Positions 12,053 to 25,113 of a DNA stretch of 64,000 nucleotides are shown piece by piece (the stretch's first letter is position 1; each line of letters begins with the position of its first letter). Below the pieces are notes generated by a model that had not been told where the DNA came from, ran no database searches, and worked only from the letters and a program-made list of their open reading frames with translations. The translations under genes were made by a program, and so were the position numbers. The stretch is from Sphagnum compactum (lineage: Eukaryota > Bryophyta > Sphagnopsida > Sphagnales), in contig OZ234493.1 in the NCBI GenBank assembly GCA_965153455.1, positions 25,720,213 to 25,784,212 of the forward strand, read 5' to 3'.

Positions 12053-13080
12053 GGCACTGACTGACTGACTGTGACTGCTACCAGCCTCCAAACCAATTTT
12101 GCACAAAAGTTGTTGGTGGCAGGGTGTGGACAGGAATTAGCTTAAGCGTCTCAACAATTGTGCACTTCCATTGTCAAAGCTCCACATCCCCACCCCGTCT
12201 CCTCCAACAGAAGCTCACATTCCCGGCACAAGTTCTTTGGAAACACTCCATACATACAATTCAACACGCTTCACTATTTCTTCGCAAAGACTCTCGGCAT
12301 ACAGTTCAACAAACTTCACAATTTCTTCGCAAATACTACAACAACAATAATTTAACAATTTCTTCGCAAATACTACAACAAAAACCTCAGCAACAAGTTC
12401 TTCTCAGGCTCTCTTCTGTAGATGTTTGTTCTTTTTTTTTCTTGTTTTGTCGCATCTGCCTTATCTGTTTCCGAAAGCTTCTCAATCTTCAACCAACAGT
12501 ACAGAGTGCGCGTTCGAACTGTTCACCACAGCAACTCCGTTCAAACTCTTCCGCCATTCTTTCTTTCTGTTCCTATCCGTGGTAGACTCTCTCTCTCTCC
12601 ACGACTCTTAAAACACATCGACTCTCGTCCAAGACCCTGGACCTCTGGGGACTCTCAATTCCGATGAAGACCAGATGAGCTCCAGATTTCAGAAACGAAA
12701 ATGCGACAAAAAAAAAATTAGCAGATGAGAGTCGAGACACCAAATTTCAGAAACGAAAAATAAACTAAAATAATTGCGGCAATCAGATGTACGAAGAGTA
12801 CTTCGTCGTCTCGTGCGACAATGACCTCGTCTCTCGTGTTGGAACTTCCTTGAGGAATTTCTTGAGTGTGCGCGACAATGGCACCCCCGACAATTGCGAC
12901 GAATAAAACGCTTTGCGGTAGGCAAGCGTTGAAATCCTCCAACAAATTCTGGGCAGATGGGGCAGCATAAAAAATTACGAAATTTTCTTTCAAGTCCATT
13001 TCTAGGAAGGCCCCAACAACAAAACTTTATAACCAAAATAGAGTTACCCAGGAAACCATCAATTTTGTTTTGGTGGTAAA
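12053..13080. other. Probable ACA 5' leader/promoter region
   Basis: This region is upstream of the ACA gene on the minus strand. It is less AT-rich than the surrounding DNA and CT-rich on the plus strand (GA-rich in the ACA sense). Words such as 'ttcacaatttcttcgcaaatacta' recur in tandem at about 12,240-12,380 (loosely repeated units of 34-45 bp). Two overlapping minus-strand frames at 12,689-13,036 have no recognised domain and I do not call them genes. No clear TATA box or transcription start can be assigned by eye. Confidence 0.35.
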
Positions 13081-13315
13081 CTGAGTTTCATCCTTTCTTT
13101 CTTTTTAGAGTTATCTGTAAAGTAAGGAAAAGACAGCACGAGAACCCTGAGCTTGAGTTTGGTCATTAACAGGGTGAGATTTTTAAAAAAAACCTGCAAC
13201 AAAATACATTAGCATTCAAGAAGGGAAGGGGGGGGGCGGGGGGCGGTTTTGAAATTCAGAAAACCATCAATTTTGGTGGTAAACTGTGAGCTTCACCCTG
13301 TCTTTCTTTTTTTCC
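13010..13315 (+). repeat. Direct duplication of a ~60-bp segment
   Basis: The segment 'accatcaattttgttttggtggtaaactg' at about 13,047-13,084, followed by a 'tttcatcctttctttctttt' tract, recurs at about 13,262-13,312 as 'accatcaattttggtggtaaactg' plus a similar pyrimidine tract. The copies are direct, about 215 bp apart and diverged. Between them lies a G-rich run at about 13,225-13,245. Confidence 0.6.
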
Positions 13316-16300
13316 CGAACGCGGCTTGCAGCTGCTACATATATTTTCACTGCTCTTACTATAATTCCTTTCGAACCTTGTGCATTAAATGCTGAAACTC
13401 ATCATTTCATACCCAGATTTTATCAAATTTCCTTAGTTTACGGATACATACCACTGAAAAGAGGGGTTAGGAAGTGAAAGGAGGCCCAAATGCAGGGTGA
13501 TTTTATGGATTTCTCTAAAAAAAAAATTTCAAAAAAGCAATCCTTGAAATCCTTGAAATTCATTTGATGTTTCTCTGGATTTATCTACAGTCTATGGTTT
13601 CAAGCGAGGCTAGGGTAAAATGGCTCATCACTGATCACTAACCTATTACGGATCACTTTGGCCAATCTTTCTCAATTCTTCTCCATTTTGAGTGATTTAA
13701 AATGTTATAGGAACGCCTTCTCAAGCTCTACAAATCGTCTTTGAAATGAAAAGCCAAAGGAGCAGCCAAAAAAGAGCAGTAAAGAAAATACGTTTTCTCG
13801 AATCACAAAATACGTTCTTTTTTCCATTTTCTTCATTTTGACCTCTCTTCAAATTGAGCGATTTAAACTGCTCTGAAATTGCCATCTTAAGCTCTACAAA
13901 TCATCTTCTAACCTTAAACTCTATTTAAGCATTTTTTGAGGGCATTGGAAATAGGTTATGAGCTGTTTGGTCCAGAGTTTTTTTGTAAAAACAACCCCCC
14001 GTACTTTGGGGGGCCATAACTTTCTTGCCTCCAGTTCATTTTTGCCGATTTTGAGTCCGATAGATGCGCCATGAGGAGGGCTCCATTTACTCTTTGAACA
14101 CCATAAACAATGGGGCCCTCCTGCAGAAACGGCGAGCAAACCCTACATTGAGCGATCGCTTATAGGCTATTCTACCCTAGTTATTCATGTACAATGTAAT
14201 GGCGTAATTATTTTTGTAAACCAAAAAAATTATTATCTCAACACTTTTTGAAGAGAATTTTCTCTTCTCTAATGACATGAAAAGAAAAGACATGTATTAA
14301 TGTGTGTTCTCCTATGTCCATGTTATATAATAAAATCAATGAGAAGTAATTCACTCCTTTCATAATAACTATCTCGCTCTTTTCCCCAATGAGGGGCATG
14401 GACATGGAAAAAACACATTAACCTTATCCATGCATAAAATGCGTGTTCATGTATATATAACCTTGGGTGAACTAGCACCGATGTTGTTAAAATGGTAAAA
14501 TAACTCAAAATGCATTTAAATTATTTCTAAATATTACAAATATCCCATGCTTAGACTAAATCAAGTCCTTTGTGTTCAAATTTAATATTTTTCGGGGTTT
14601 AATATGGTCATTAAGAGACAAGAAGGTGAAGGTACTAACTTGTGTGCGGGTTCACCCTAACCATATGACCCATGTTATATAGTAAAATCAAATTTTGAGA
14701 TTGACATAAATAATGATGAATAAATTAAAAACCATATGAGAACATACATGAAAAATAAAATGGGGAGGGGGGGGGGGGGGGGGGAAAGTGGGGAGGATGT
14801 TAATAAATTGATAAACCTCCATCTCCTTCCATTAATCTTAATTCTTTTTCCTATTTTCAAAATGAAGTTTAAATTAATATTTAAATTTTATTAAATTAAT
14901 AAATTGAATTCCGTAAATCTAGAGTTTTTTTCCCCCGGCCACAGGATTCTAGTTTTGTAAAAGCCTAAGAAATTCATCTTTTGAACATCCTTGCAATTAT
15001 CAATTAATGAAATTTGGCTGAAAAAGAAAATTCTTTGGTGAAATTCAATTTTTTTAATTCATAAATTTACCCTTTAAAAAATTCTTTGAATTCATTTCTT
15101 TAGTTTTCAAAAGTCCTTGAAATTTTTTATTTTTTTTTCCAGGAGGCTTCACTTCGAAGCACCACCCCAAAAAAAAAAAAAATCATCTTCTAAATCGCTT
15201 TAGGAAATCCTTTTCCCCGGAAGACTTGGGCACCCAAAAAAAAAAAACTTCTTTGAACTTATTCTTTTTCTGCCCGAAAAAATCACGGGCTGGTCTATTT
15301 AGTTGTCACTAGGGTACCTAGTACCTACATCGATTGAGAACATGCGCTGGAATCGTTAGACTAAGTGGCCCAGTCTACAGTAATTTATTACTTTTTAATT
15401 ACTTTTACCAAGCCGAATTTGAAGGGTAAAAAGTAGGCCGGCGCAGTACGGAAGGTACCTTTATGTACAGTAGGGTACCCTGCCAGTTCCAGTCTGGAAG
15501 GGTCTTTAGGTACCTTAAAGGGGCCTCTATTAAGGAACTCATCTTTCATACACGGCATAAGGGCCTGGCCCAACTGTAGGTCCTTAGTCCTTACCAATGT
15601 TGGGTGGTCCAAAATTTTTCAAAGTTCCAAAGTCCTTAGTCCTTAGCAATGTTGGGTTTTCTTTGTTTTAGAAGTTGGAGTTTCATAATAATTTTAAATT
15701 TTCGAAAAAAAAACATTTGAGAGACCATACCTTGTCCAAATTGGGCCTTATTTAAACTTTGAATACGTTTTGAAGCATACATTTTTAAAGCGATTGCACC
15801 ATTGCGAATTTGAAATTTTGAAACACAAGTTATGGCCAATTGAATGGTCAAGGGTAAATTAATAATTTGGTTCCCAATATTTAAAATGTTTAACAAAAAA
15901 AAAATCAAATTGTGCCCACAATTGGAACATGCAATATGATATTAAAAAGGTTTTTTCAAGGGCTCTTAATTCATACTCCATATGTGAGAGTCATAAGCTC
16001 ACAAAGTTACAAGATTCATAATTTGATCAAATAAAAAAGATTAAGAATTTATTTTAGCAATCCTAAAAATTCTGTGCATTTTGATCTATAATCCTTGTCA
16101 TCATCTACACAATATATTGTAGGGATGAGAGTGATGACTCCTCCCAAGTTTTAATATGTGACCCAAATGTTGAATTTAGTCCTTGAAAGTCACATATTAA
16201 TGAATTTTGAGTTACTTTCAAAATATTAATAGTACATAGGATTTTTGAAGGTTGTTTTTTCTTAATCCACTTATTTTTAATTTTAAAAGGAATGGTTATT

Positions 16301-19300
16301 GTTTTGAGGTAATAGCTTTAATTTATATTATGAATATGACAGGTTATGGGCATCACATTTTTCATTTTTGTTCCACCTTAAAGTGATTTCACTCATTTGA
16401 ATGTGTCTTTTGTGATTTAATTTGGGCTCTAATTTGGTTTTAATTTGCATGTTAATGATACTTTTATTTGGTTATACAAATTGATTTCACTTTGAACTCA
16501 TATTTGGGTGAATGCATGATCGATTAGCTCAATATAAGTAGAAATTAAACTTCATATAAGTCCATATAAATTTTTTTTTAAATGATTCAAATGAACATGG
16601 TTGTTATTTTTTAAAATGTTATTATTCTAATCTTTGAATAATACATGTTTAATCACTTATAAACTTTCTTAAATCTATGTGAAAATTTGTATTTAATGTA
16701 ATTAATGTCATTTTAAAAATTGAAAGTCCCAAAAAAAAAACTCACAAAATCCATATGAATAATGACCCATGTCAAGCTTTTGAAAAACAAATAAAAATTG
16801 CAACTCATTTGAACTTATGAAAACATGGTCAAATTTGAATCATTCAAAAGTCCATTAGTATTAAATGGTTAAAGTTTTTAAAAAATATGTTTCTCATATG
16901 AATTTATCATCTTGTATTACATCATATGTTGAGTCCCAATAACAAATTTGGAATGTGAATCAATATAAATTTTACCATTTTGTGATGTTATAGTCAAACG
17001 ACCAATTCATATTTTTTGATTTCAAAAGTGCAATACTATTAACAAATGAGTTTTTTATCAATAAATTATTACACAATTATTTTCATAATGAAATTGTTAG
17101 TTTAAATTCAAGTCCCAATTAGTAAATTTAAGGACATATTAATCAGCATATGCATTTGAATAAAGGATACCCAAGAAAAAAATATCGTTTCATCACAACA
17201 GTGAACCACTCAATTGTGCATCTACCCATTTTTCTTAATCCCATCCCAAAGTTCCCATCCTTTTTTTTTTCTCTTGAAAGCTAACAAACACACTTTAGGT
17301 TTGCATTCCCTTACAACATTGAGAATCAACATGTTTATTACCTTAAATATCGCTTGATAAACCTAGGTATATGTCAAACCACTCACAAGCTTTAATTTGA
17401 TCCATATTAAAAACACAAAGTGAATGCCTACAAAACTAGTATTTGGAAAACCACAAGTTTTAATGACCCAAACAAAAATATGAAGTAAATGCTTAAGGAG
17501 TCACAATTGAAAACATGATATTCCTTAAACCTTAAATAAACTTCCCTAAATAAAATTGAATATTTTTTCTTCTTTTTTTTTCACAACATCATATTCATTT
17601 CCTAACTAACCTGAACATGTGTATAGTGTACATGGGTGCAAACCACATTAGAATAGCCTATGACATGCTAACAAATATGAAAAACACCTATAATAGATGA
17701 AAAAAATTATTGTCGTCACCTACAATTGCAAACTTGACCACATGAAACAACAAAATCTGAAAATATAAGTCATTAATTAAACAACATGCATTGTTTCCTA
17801 CCAAATTTGCAATTGCCAAACACAATGCACATCCACAAATTAGCTTTTGCCACATTGTTAGAATTAACAAACTCATTCAATCAATCTTCAAATTTCTCTT
17901 CCATTTGTTCAGACAAATTTGCCAAAGTCATTCAAGGGTTTAGTTAGAAATTCCTCTAAACCAAAGTGGGGATCATTTAGCCAATTCTTGGAAATCAACA
18001 CAAGTTGATTTCAACACAAGCTCCAAGTTAATGGTTGTAAAGACCTATTTGAATCTCACCAATGGAGAAGATCCATAGGGCTTCAATTTTATTAGGTACG
18101 ATACTCAAAATTTGATGAACCAAGTACCCAATAGTAAGAAATTGGCCTCATTTTTTTGACCATTTCAATGCATTTTACAACCCTTTATAAATTTTGGAAA
18201 CAACATAACTTCCATTTCACCTATCTAGTCAAATACAAGCAAAAGAGACATGCACTTATCTATCATCCATGTGAATCAAATCAAGTAAATAGGATAAAAC
18301 AATTTTTTTTTAAAGATTGAATTGGGTTTGCAAAAACTTACATGTTTGATTATGATGTCATTTGGAAGCAATCCTACACCAAACATAATTAGAGGTGGTA
18401 ATTGTTGGACAATAAACTTTTTGCTAGATTTATTATAACATGGACTTTTCAACAATATTAGTGTCAAAAAGGCACTTAATAAGGGCTTCAAAATCACACA
18501 ATGTTGTTACAAGTATGGAGTTCTGTTTTCTAAATTGCTCACAATAGAAAATTCTTTGAATATGGGGTTAGCATTAGAGCCAACAACAAGTGACATTCTT
18601 TCAATCGAAATCATGAATGCAATCCATAAATGTAGCAAGCACATGTATGACCTCTAATTGTAATTGACTTGCTAGCATAAACAATTTTGCATCATATTGA
18701 ACTTCCAGAATAGAAAACATTTGTACTTCCAAGTTAAGCATCTCTTGGGTTAGTTTGACATTGAGGTTGATTCCATTGCAATCACATCACTAAGGAATCA
18801 ATAATTGTAATCCATTTATTGAGGACACAACTTAATGCAATCAAAGATGAAATCGATTCAATGGCTTCTATGGCCTAAGCTTATTTTACTAGAATTATGC
18901 CTTGCAAAGTCAATGTTTGTTGAGGTTATAAGATACATGAATTGTAGGGTAAAACAATAAGGCTTGCTAAAACATAGCCATTTTGGAAGCAAACCTCATT
19001 TTCACTATTAGTACTCAACTTTGATGACCACAAACTTGCATCCAAACAAGTTTTTATCCACTTCACACCCTACATTTGCAAAAATAATTTGACCACATAT
19101 CCATCATATCCATCCATGTCTCCATATATGCATAAGTCCTAGACATGCAAAATGGGTATAAATATTTTTAAAAATCCTTGCACATAAAAAGAGGTTATGC
19201 ATAAGTTACAAGGTACATGAATTTTAAGAAAATAAACAAAGATATATTAGATGCCCTATATATGTTTGATGGGTATACCCCAAAATAAAAAATATACCCA

Positions 19301-19340
19301 CACAACACTAATTTTTAACCAAAGGTAAGTGTACCCATTG
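13316..19340. other. Long AT-rich intergenic stretch, no gene seen
   Basis: Six kilobases without a recognisable gene. Several minus-strand frames of 60-90 codons (13,921; 15,388; 15,636; 17,688; 18,276) show no family motif. Notable items: a pure G run at about 14,766-14,785; 'ccttagtccttaccaatgttggg' at about 15,580-15,603, repeated at about 15,630-15,656; and at 19,265-19,306 a transposon-like end, '...tatacccacacaacacta', the same terminal sequence as the element ending at 62,525. Codon-like but stop-ridden stretches around 17.7-18.9 kb may be an old transposable element that I could not classify. Confidence 0.4.
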
Positions 19341-19341
19341 A

Positions 19342-19490
19342 GGGCATTATGGTTGTAATCTCCCTAGGGAGAAACGTAACGCCCCATTGGGCTCCCACCC
19401 CTAAGTGGGCATTATGGTTGTAAGCTCCCTAGGGATAAACATAGGGTCCCATTGGGCTCCCATCCCTCGGTCCTTAGAACCATAATGCCC
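19342..19490 (+). repeat. 65-bp tandem duplication with an inverted third arm
   Basis: 'gggcattatggttgtaa' plus 'ctccctaggga' starts at 19,342 and again at 19,407 (65-bp spacing), and each copy is followed by 'cccattgggctccca'. The inverted form 'accataatgccc' lies at 19,479-19,490, so the last copy can fold with the first two. Non-coding repeat. Confidence 0.75.
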
Positions 19491-19504
19491 TAGTTGGGAA
19501 GCCT

Positions 19505-19670
19505 CACCCTACACAAAATTATCATGGGGAGGAACCCAAAAAAAAAAGGGGGAAAATAATAGAAGGGTCCCACCAAATAGATCTACATTGAGATTCCTTG
19601 CCATACACAATTATCATGCGAGGAGGCGAAAAAACAAAAAGAAGAATAATAGAAGGGTCCCATGGAGAAG
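19505..19670 (+). repeat. Imperfect ~97-bp tandem duplication
   Basis: Two copies share, in order, 'acacaaaattatcatg', a purine-rich tract with 'ggagg', and 'ataatagaagggtccca'. The first copy starts at about 19,512 and the second at about 19,607. It directly follows the 65-bp duplication, so the block 19,342-19,670 looks like one recently rearranged repeat region. Confidence 0.65.
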
Positions 19671-22149
19671 ATGTACTTTAGATAAGCACCAAAGAAGTCT
19701 TACGGACCAAACATCCAAGCGGTCTCAAATGGCAAAAGAGAGAAGCCCAATATAATGGACTCGGAGAACCTTTGTGAACCTCATTTGTCCAATGGGCATG
19801 AAGCCGTGCATGAACCCTTCAAATCTCCATGAGGTTTGCACATACGGTTTGGGTGGCCATGCACCCTTTCCAGTCCCCCCACGAAAAAAAGCGGCAGCCT
19901 GTTTTCACGGGATCATGTGTGGTCAATTTTGGTGTAAATGAAACTTCGAGGAGAAGTTCCGAATATGAGGGGGGCCCAACAAACGTAGTGTCAGAATGAA
20001 GGCGGACCATGAATTTGTTTGGGGGAAGCCATACCTACTACAATCGATGATGTCCTTACCCAATGTAAAGAAAATGGACAAAGTGCTAAATATCACTTAA
20101 TCGGCTTTGTCTGGAGCTTGTATACGAAGCATACATTTGGTCCATCTAGCTGTGCTCATAGTCACCTCACAACTCTACAAGTCAAGCATGGACCAAAAGT
20201 TTGCCCAGTTATGTGACTTGCGAGTCTTTGTTTCGTTGTGGATCACTACAAGATGACACCAGTAGTGTAACATATGTTCTTTTTAAGTTCTCTACAGAGA
20301 AACCTGCACTGTTCTCAACATTTATTATTCGTGTATTTTCAGCCCTGTTGCAACTGTCCCCATGGGATCGAAGTGCCTGTCCATGCAACAAGAAAGAGGG
20401 TCTTCATTTCAATGGCTTTCCATTAGGCTACTATGATCACAACAACCTAATGGAGAGAGACCCTAATTATATCAGACACCAACCTTTTGTTAAGCTGAAA
20501 CATTGGTGTGTTATTTCAAAGCATCGCTTTGATCCCTACGAAGTTCGATGGACGGGGATCTCAACAAGTCTTGCATCTATTGGGCATGTCAAATTCTCTT
20601 GTTTATGAAATCTAGCTTTTTTGCCTTGGCAATTGTTTTGGTTACATTAGGGCTTTTGTTGATTATGATGTGGTTTTGGTGAACCTAAGATGGTTATGTG
20701 AACTAGTCTAGTTGCTCAAGAGGAGTTGGTTTGAATTTTGAGTTTGAAATTACAAGAAGACATGTGCATTGTACGTTCCTAATTAGCCCAAAAGACACAT
20801 TTGTATTCTATAACAACAATCTAATTTTCCACACATGGAACAATTGAGAAGCCCAAGCTAAACCCTAAACCCTAAACCAAGATCGAGAAATTGAAGCGAA
20901 TTTTGGAAGCTTGGTTTTTGTGCTTGTTTGTCATGTTACATGTGTTCCATTCATGGTCCATGTTTTTACAAGCACAATTTCCACAACATTAGCCTTGCTT
21001 CTGCCCACAACGGCTTTTGGATTTTGGGCATCTACCTCATGGGTTATCCATATTGGGCGTGTACGGGTACCTACTCCAACGGGTTAACTGCTGTTAACTG
21101 GGGTTGAACCAGCCATTTTTCCTTTGTTCCCAACATGTTCCCTTCAGTTCTCCCATCGGTTCCCAATGTGTTCCCCAAGGGTGTTCCCAATAGCACCTTG
21201 CTTAATCCCATATGCAGGCCTCCTTAAGTTCGAAAATCGCACGAATGTACGATTCCGATGTTTTTTCGGGCACCTGCTGCCCTTAAAGGCGTGCGATTCG
21301 TGCACTAGTATATTAACTATGGCCCATTGCATACCGTCTTTGTGGAATTATTTTTTCTGCCCCGCATAGATTATCTAATAACTGGACTTTGAAAAATATT
21401 GTGACTTGTCTATTATCAGTTTGCATGTTTATGCAAAACACTTAGGTACTAATTTTTTCCCCCAATTATTCTTTTTCATAATGCCTTCCTTTGTATGCGT
21501 GGAGTTTGAAATACCCGACCTGAAAACCACCAATGTCAATTGACATCAAGGCAAGTGTTTGTACATAGGACTTGTCTCAAGTGCCCCAAAAAATCTCATG
21601 CACATGTGCACTTCTCACCATTACCAAAGGCACAAATGTCCAACTCAAGGCCAAAGGGAAGCTGCAATTGGAGAGGTGGAGCCAAACAAAAAGTAGTGAC
21701 ACCTCAAATGTTTAAAGAATTAAGAACCTGTTTAACAAGAAACATGGAAGGGTACATGTCAGTTTCTCATCTTCATCAAAGCAAATACCCAGCCCATAAG
21801 GGTCTCACTGGGTCTCTACAAAATATATGCCAAACAGATAGGGTGTCTATCAAGTTCGTTACCAATTTCAGACTTGGCATATCAATTGTGGGTAACCTAT
21901 TCATGGACCCTTGTTGATAACCAGCCATTTTCTTAACTATTAATGAATCATTAAATTGGCCGCCAAGACATTTCGAATCCTACCGTTCATTACAGAAATC
22001 TATGTGTACGAAAATAGGTGAATCGCGGATATCCTAAATGTGTGCAATGCACGCACAAAGAGGCCCGTGCATGAATCTAAGGAGGCCTGCCCATATGTTT
22101 TGCCCAAAGTTCTCCCCTAGAGTCAAAACAGTCTCCAATATGAATCCGA
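19671..22149. other. Intergenic DNA with unidentified open frames
   Basis: Less AT-rich than its surroundings. It contains plus-strand frames at 20,019-20,216 and 20,201-20,608 (135 codons) and at 21,540-21,917 (125 codons). None shows a motif I recognise, and their starts have no supporting context. A 'ccctaaaccctaaacc' telobox-like run lies at 20,860-20,878. I leave these frames unannotated as genes. Confidence 0.35.
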
Positions 22150-22217
22150 TATGTCAACCGGGTATCATAATCAATATGTCAACTGGGTATCATTATCAAT
22201 GTGTCAACTGGGTATCT
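22150..22217 (+). repeat. 25-bp tandem repeat, about 2.7 copies
   Basis: Units 'atgtcaac[c/t]gggtatcat[a/t]atcaat' begin at 22,151, 22,176 and 22,201. Too few and too short to be anything but a small tandem duplication. Confidence 0.8.
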
Positions 22218-23160
22218 CATATTTTAAAAAGACCTATGGTTTTGTGGCCAATTTTTTAATTTATTTTTTAAAAATAATTTTGAAGCTTAAGAATTGCCCT
22301 AATAATTGCTAGGGTTTTGTTCTAGTTTCAAATAATTGCCCAACATTGCTTGATACTTGCCAATACTAATATCGGGTTTGGTAATTCATGATGGTGTTTG
22401 ACCTTGATTGAAATAGCAAATTGCATTTAAATTTATTTATTTTTGGTTCTAAAAGGAAGTAAAATGAAAGAAAAATAGACATAAAAATTGCGGGATTTTT
22501 TTTAAATTTTAATTTCAGCTTCAATTTTCAAAGCATACTTATCATAGTTGAATATTAAAGGTCATCAACACAAACGATAGCCATCCTCCAACATGCTTTT
22601 TACCAACAAATAAAAAAATGACTCGCCATGTTCCCCACTTTGCTCGCCCCTTGAATAGTTGAAAGCCATAAAAGAAAATATAGAGCATTACTTTTGAAAC
22701 TCAAAGTTTTATTGGGTAGCATTCGCCCATGGGAGGACTAAATTTTACATTACTTGCATCAATCAAACAAGGTATATTAAATGAATTTTTTTTCATCCTA
22801 TTGTTATCTTTTTTTTTAATAATATGCACATATTTGAGCCACCCTAGATGGAATTATATATTTTTGTTTACATCAAAATTCTGCGCTTTTTTTTTACTTT
22901 AAAAAAAATAATTTAATGTTTTAAATTGTGAAGAATGATAAGGATGCAATCCAAATGAAATGATAAGATCATTTGATAAAACTATTTTTTTTGTAACTAT
23001 TATGAATGAGGAGTGTTGGTTATGAACTTGTCAAAAATGGAAGAACTTTAAAAGATGATGAGAAATGCATGAGTATGGGTATGTATGTATGTATGTATGT
23101 ATATATGCATGCATGAGAAACCCTAAACCCTAAACCATCTCAAGCTCAGGTATTTTTTGC
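22218..23160. other. AT-rich intergenic DNA, no gene seen
   Basis: No gene or domain. It ends in a (tatg)n microsatellite at about 23,079-23,115 followed by a 'ccctaaaccctaaacc' telobox-like run at about 23,121-23,137. Confidence 0.5.
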
Positions 23161-23164
23161 CAAG

Positions 23165-24210
23165 ATGACTTTGCAAGTTTGCCAAGTCCTCTATTTCAAG
23201 TCCTCAAGTCCACATTACCATGTCTTCTGCATTTTGCTAAGTCACCAACTGCACATTGCTGAAACAACATTGCCAAGTGCACTTCACATTGTGTACTAAA
23301 CCTCCATAGGAAAACCCTTGTTTCTTTGTTCAAGGAATACGCAAAGGGATGTTGGGGCTTATTATTGATGCCCACGATCATTGCCCATGGATGTCCTTAG
23401 CCCGAGGATATCCCTTCTAGCAACAATGATTCATGGATGAATTTTGTTCCATGAAAGTTCAACTTTTCATTCATGAATTTTTGTCCATATTCATCAACAA
23501 AACTTCATCCATTCAATTGTTGAAATTCACAAAACATATTCATAAATATTCATCCATGGAATTTGGATGACTTTGATACCCAAAAAAAATTGTGAATGCA
23601 CTAACACTTCATGGATAAAATAAAAATTATAGATGATTTTTAAATATTTTTCTTGGATAAACTTCCATTCTATTAGGATGGCTTCAATTTCACATCATGC
23701 ATAAAAATAGATACATAGAAGACATAAAATTTGAACTCAAAACCTTTCAATTTGCACTCTATATGTTCAAATTTTTCATTTAGAGAGCGCCTTCAATTTT
23801 GAAAGGGCTCGTCAAAATTTTCAAAGAGCCATCAAGTCAAAAGAGAAAGAGGGAGAGAAAGGGGGTACCTTGAATTTTGAAAGGGCTCCTCTCAAGCTTC
23901 AAAGAGCAATCAAGTCAAAAGAAAAGAGAGATGGAGAGAAGGGGGGCGCGGGGGGAGGGCAGGTGAGCCTAGGTTTGGGCAATCCAAAAAATAAAATTCA
24001 GGCATTGGACAACCCAGAATCATTTTAATTTGTGGGCAGCTTGAAGTTCATTTCGGGCAGTTCACAAGGTTAAATGGACTTGGCAATTTCGCAATATTAC
24101 ATTGACAATGTGGAGTTGGTGACTTGGGAATGTGGACTCGGCAATGGAGAATTGACAATTGGGCAACGTGCACTTAGCAAAGTGGACTTGGCAAACTAAG
24201 TTGAAATCAA
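23165..24210. repeat. Diverged inverted repeat with ~0.8-kb spacer
   Basis: The left arm (about 23,165-23,290) contains 'tttgccaagtcc', 'tttgctaagtcaccaactgcacattgc' and 'attgccaagtgcac'. The right arm (about 24,075-24,205), read on the minus strand, contains 'tttgccaagtcc', 'actttgctaagtgcac' and 'ccaagtcaccaactccacattg'. Within each arm the word 'gccaagt' recurs about every 15-30 bp. The spacer holds a duplicated tract, 'gaattttgaaagggctc' with 'caatcaagtcaaaagaaaag', at about 23,795-23,930. This could be the ends of a decayed foldback element; no target-site duplication was established. Confidence 0.5.
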
Positions 24211-24885
24211 CTTGACAAAATAACCAAATAGAAAAATAAGGGTGTGAACCTCGCAATATGTAAGCAAGTAAGGATCATAAGTATGTAGGTGGGAAATGTT
24301 ATGACCTTGTTATGACTCGCTTGTGGATAATTAAAAATAAATCCCTTTTCTAATTCCCCTAACTATTTATGTAAATTCTAGTCATGACGATTCATCAGAA
24401 ATGATTGAAGTAGGATTGTTTTAGGTTTCATAAGTCGTTTTTTTTGAGACAATTTTCAATTGGAATTTATTTAGTTGATTCTCAAATAAAGAGGAATGGA
24501 AAGGTGTATCAAATCTATGTCTTTTCAAAGTTTTTTTTTCCAACACCATCGTTGTAAGCATATTTGCTATTACTGAAGAATTCCAAAATTCACCACTTGA
24601 TAAAACACATCCTTCAACAAAGTTTGGCAAATCTTATTATTGTAAGCTAATGATAAGAAAAAAGGAAGTGAAGAGTTAGGGAAACATTTATGAGGCTTTT
24701 TCTAAAGCCTATTAAGGAAGGGAATGTCTTTCATAAGCTCCATTGGAAAAAAATGGAAGTGGCTTGTAAAGGAAAAGGGAACGAATGAAAATGTGACTTG
24801 GAGGAATTTGAACCAACTATTCCAATGAATGTACAAATTGGTTGTCATATTCTTCATCCAAAGGCATGGGACAACCCTTGAGTGC
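24211..24885. other. AT-rich intergenic DNA upstream of TOM5
   Basis: No gene seen. Two minus-strand frames of about 60-70 codons (24,421 and 24,702) carry no motif. Probably distal promoter or spacer of the TOM5 gene. Confidence 0.4.
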
Positions 24886-24887
24886 AT

Positions 24888-24962
24888 GAACCCTAACCCT
24901 AATTGTATGTTTCACAAGCCCTAACCCTAATTATAATGGTACACAAGCCCTAACCCTAATTC
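24888..24962 (+). promoter_or_regulatory. Tandem telobox (CCCTAACCCTAA) promoter array
   Basis: Three copies of 'ccctaaccctaatt' start at 24,891, 24,919 and 24,948, spaced 28-29 bp by diverged 'tttcacaag' or 'gtacacaag' linkers. They lie about 150-225 bp before the TOM5 start codon. Telobox motifs are well known in plant promoters of housekeeping genes such as ribosomal and mitochondrial protein genes, so a promoter role is inferred. The variant here is CCCTAAC rather than the standard CCCTAAA. Confidence 0.6.
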
Positions 24963-25113
24963 TGTGTGACGGGGGTTGGGGCGGGGGAAGGGACGACAGA
25001 CAAGACAGAAGTGCGACCTTCGAAGAGAGACAGAAGAGAGAGGGAAGATCGCCATCGTTGCAGTAGCTGCTGTTGTACCATCAGCTCACAGAAGTTTGGT
25101 CCGTGGAGTCCTT

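Noticed and set aside
12689-13036. Overlapping 93-115-codon minus frames upstream of ACA
   Set aside because: Three overlapping frames are open at once, which suggests base composition rather than coding; likely promoter or leader.
20201-20608. 135-codon plus-strand frame
   Set aside because: No recognised domain, no splice or start support; not enough to call a gene.
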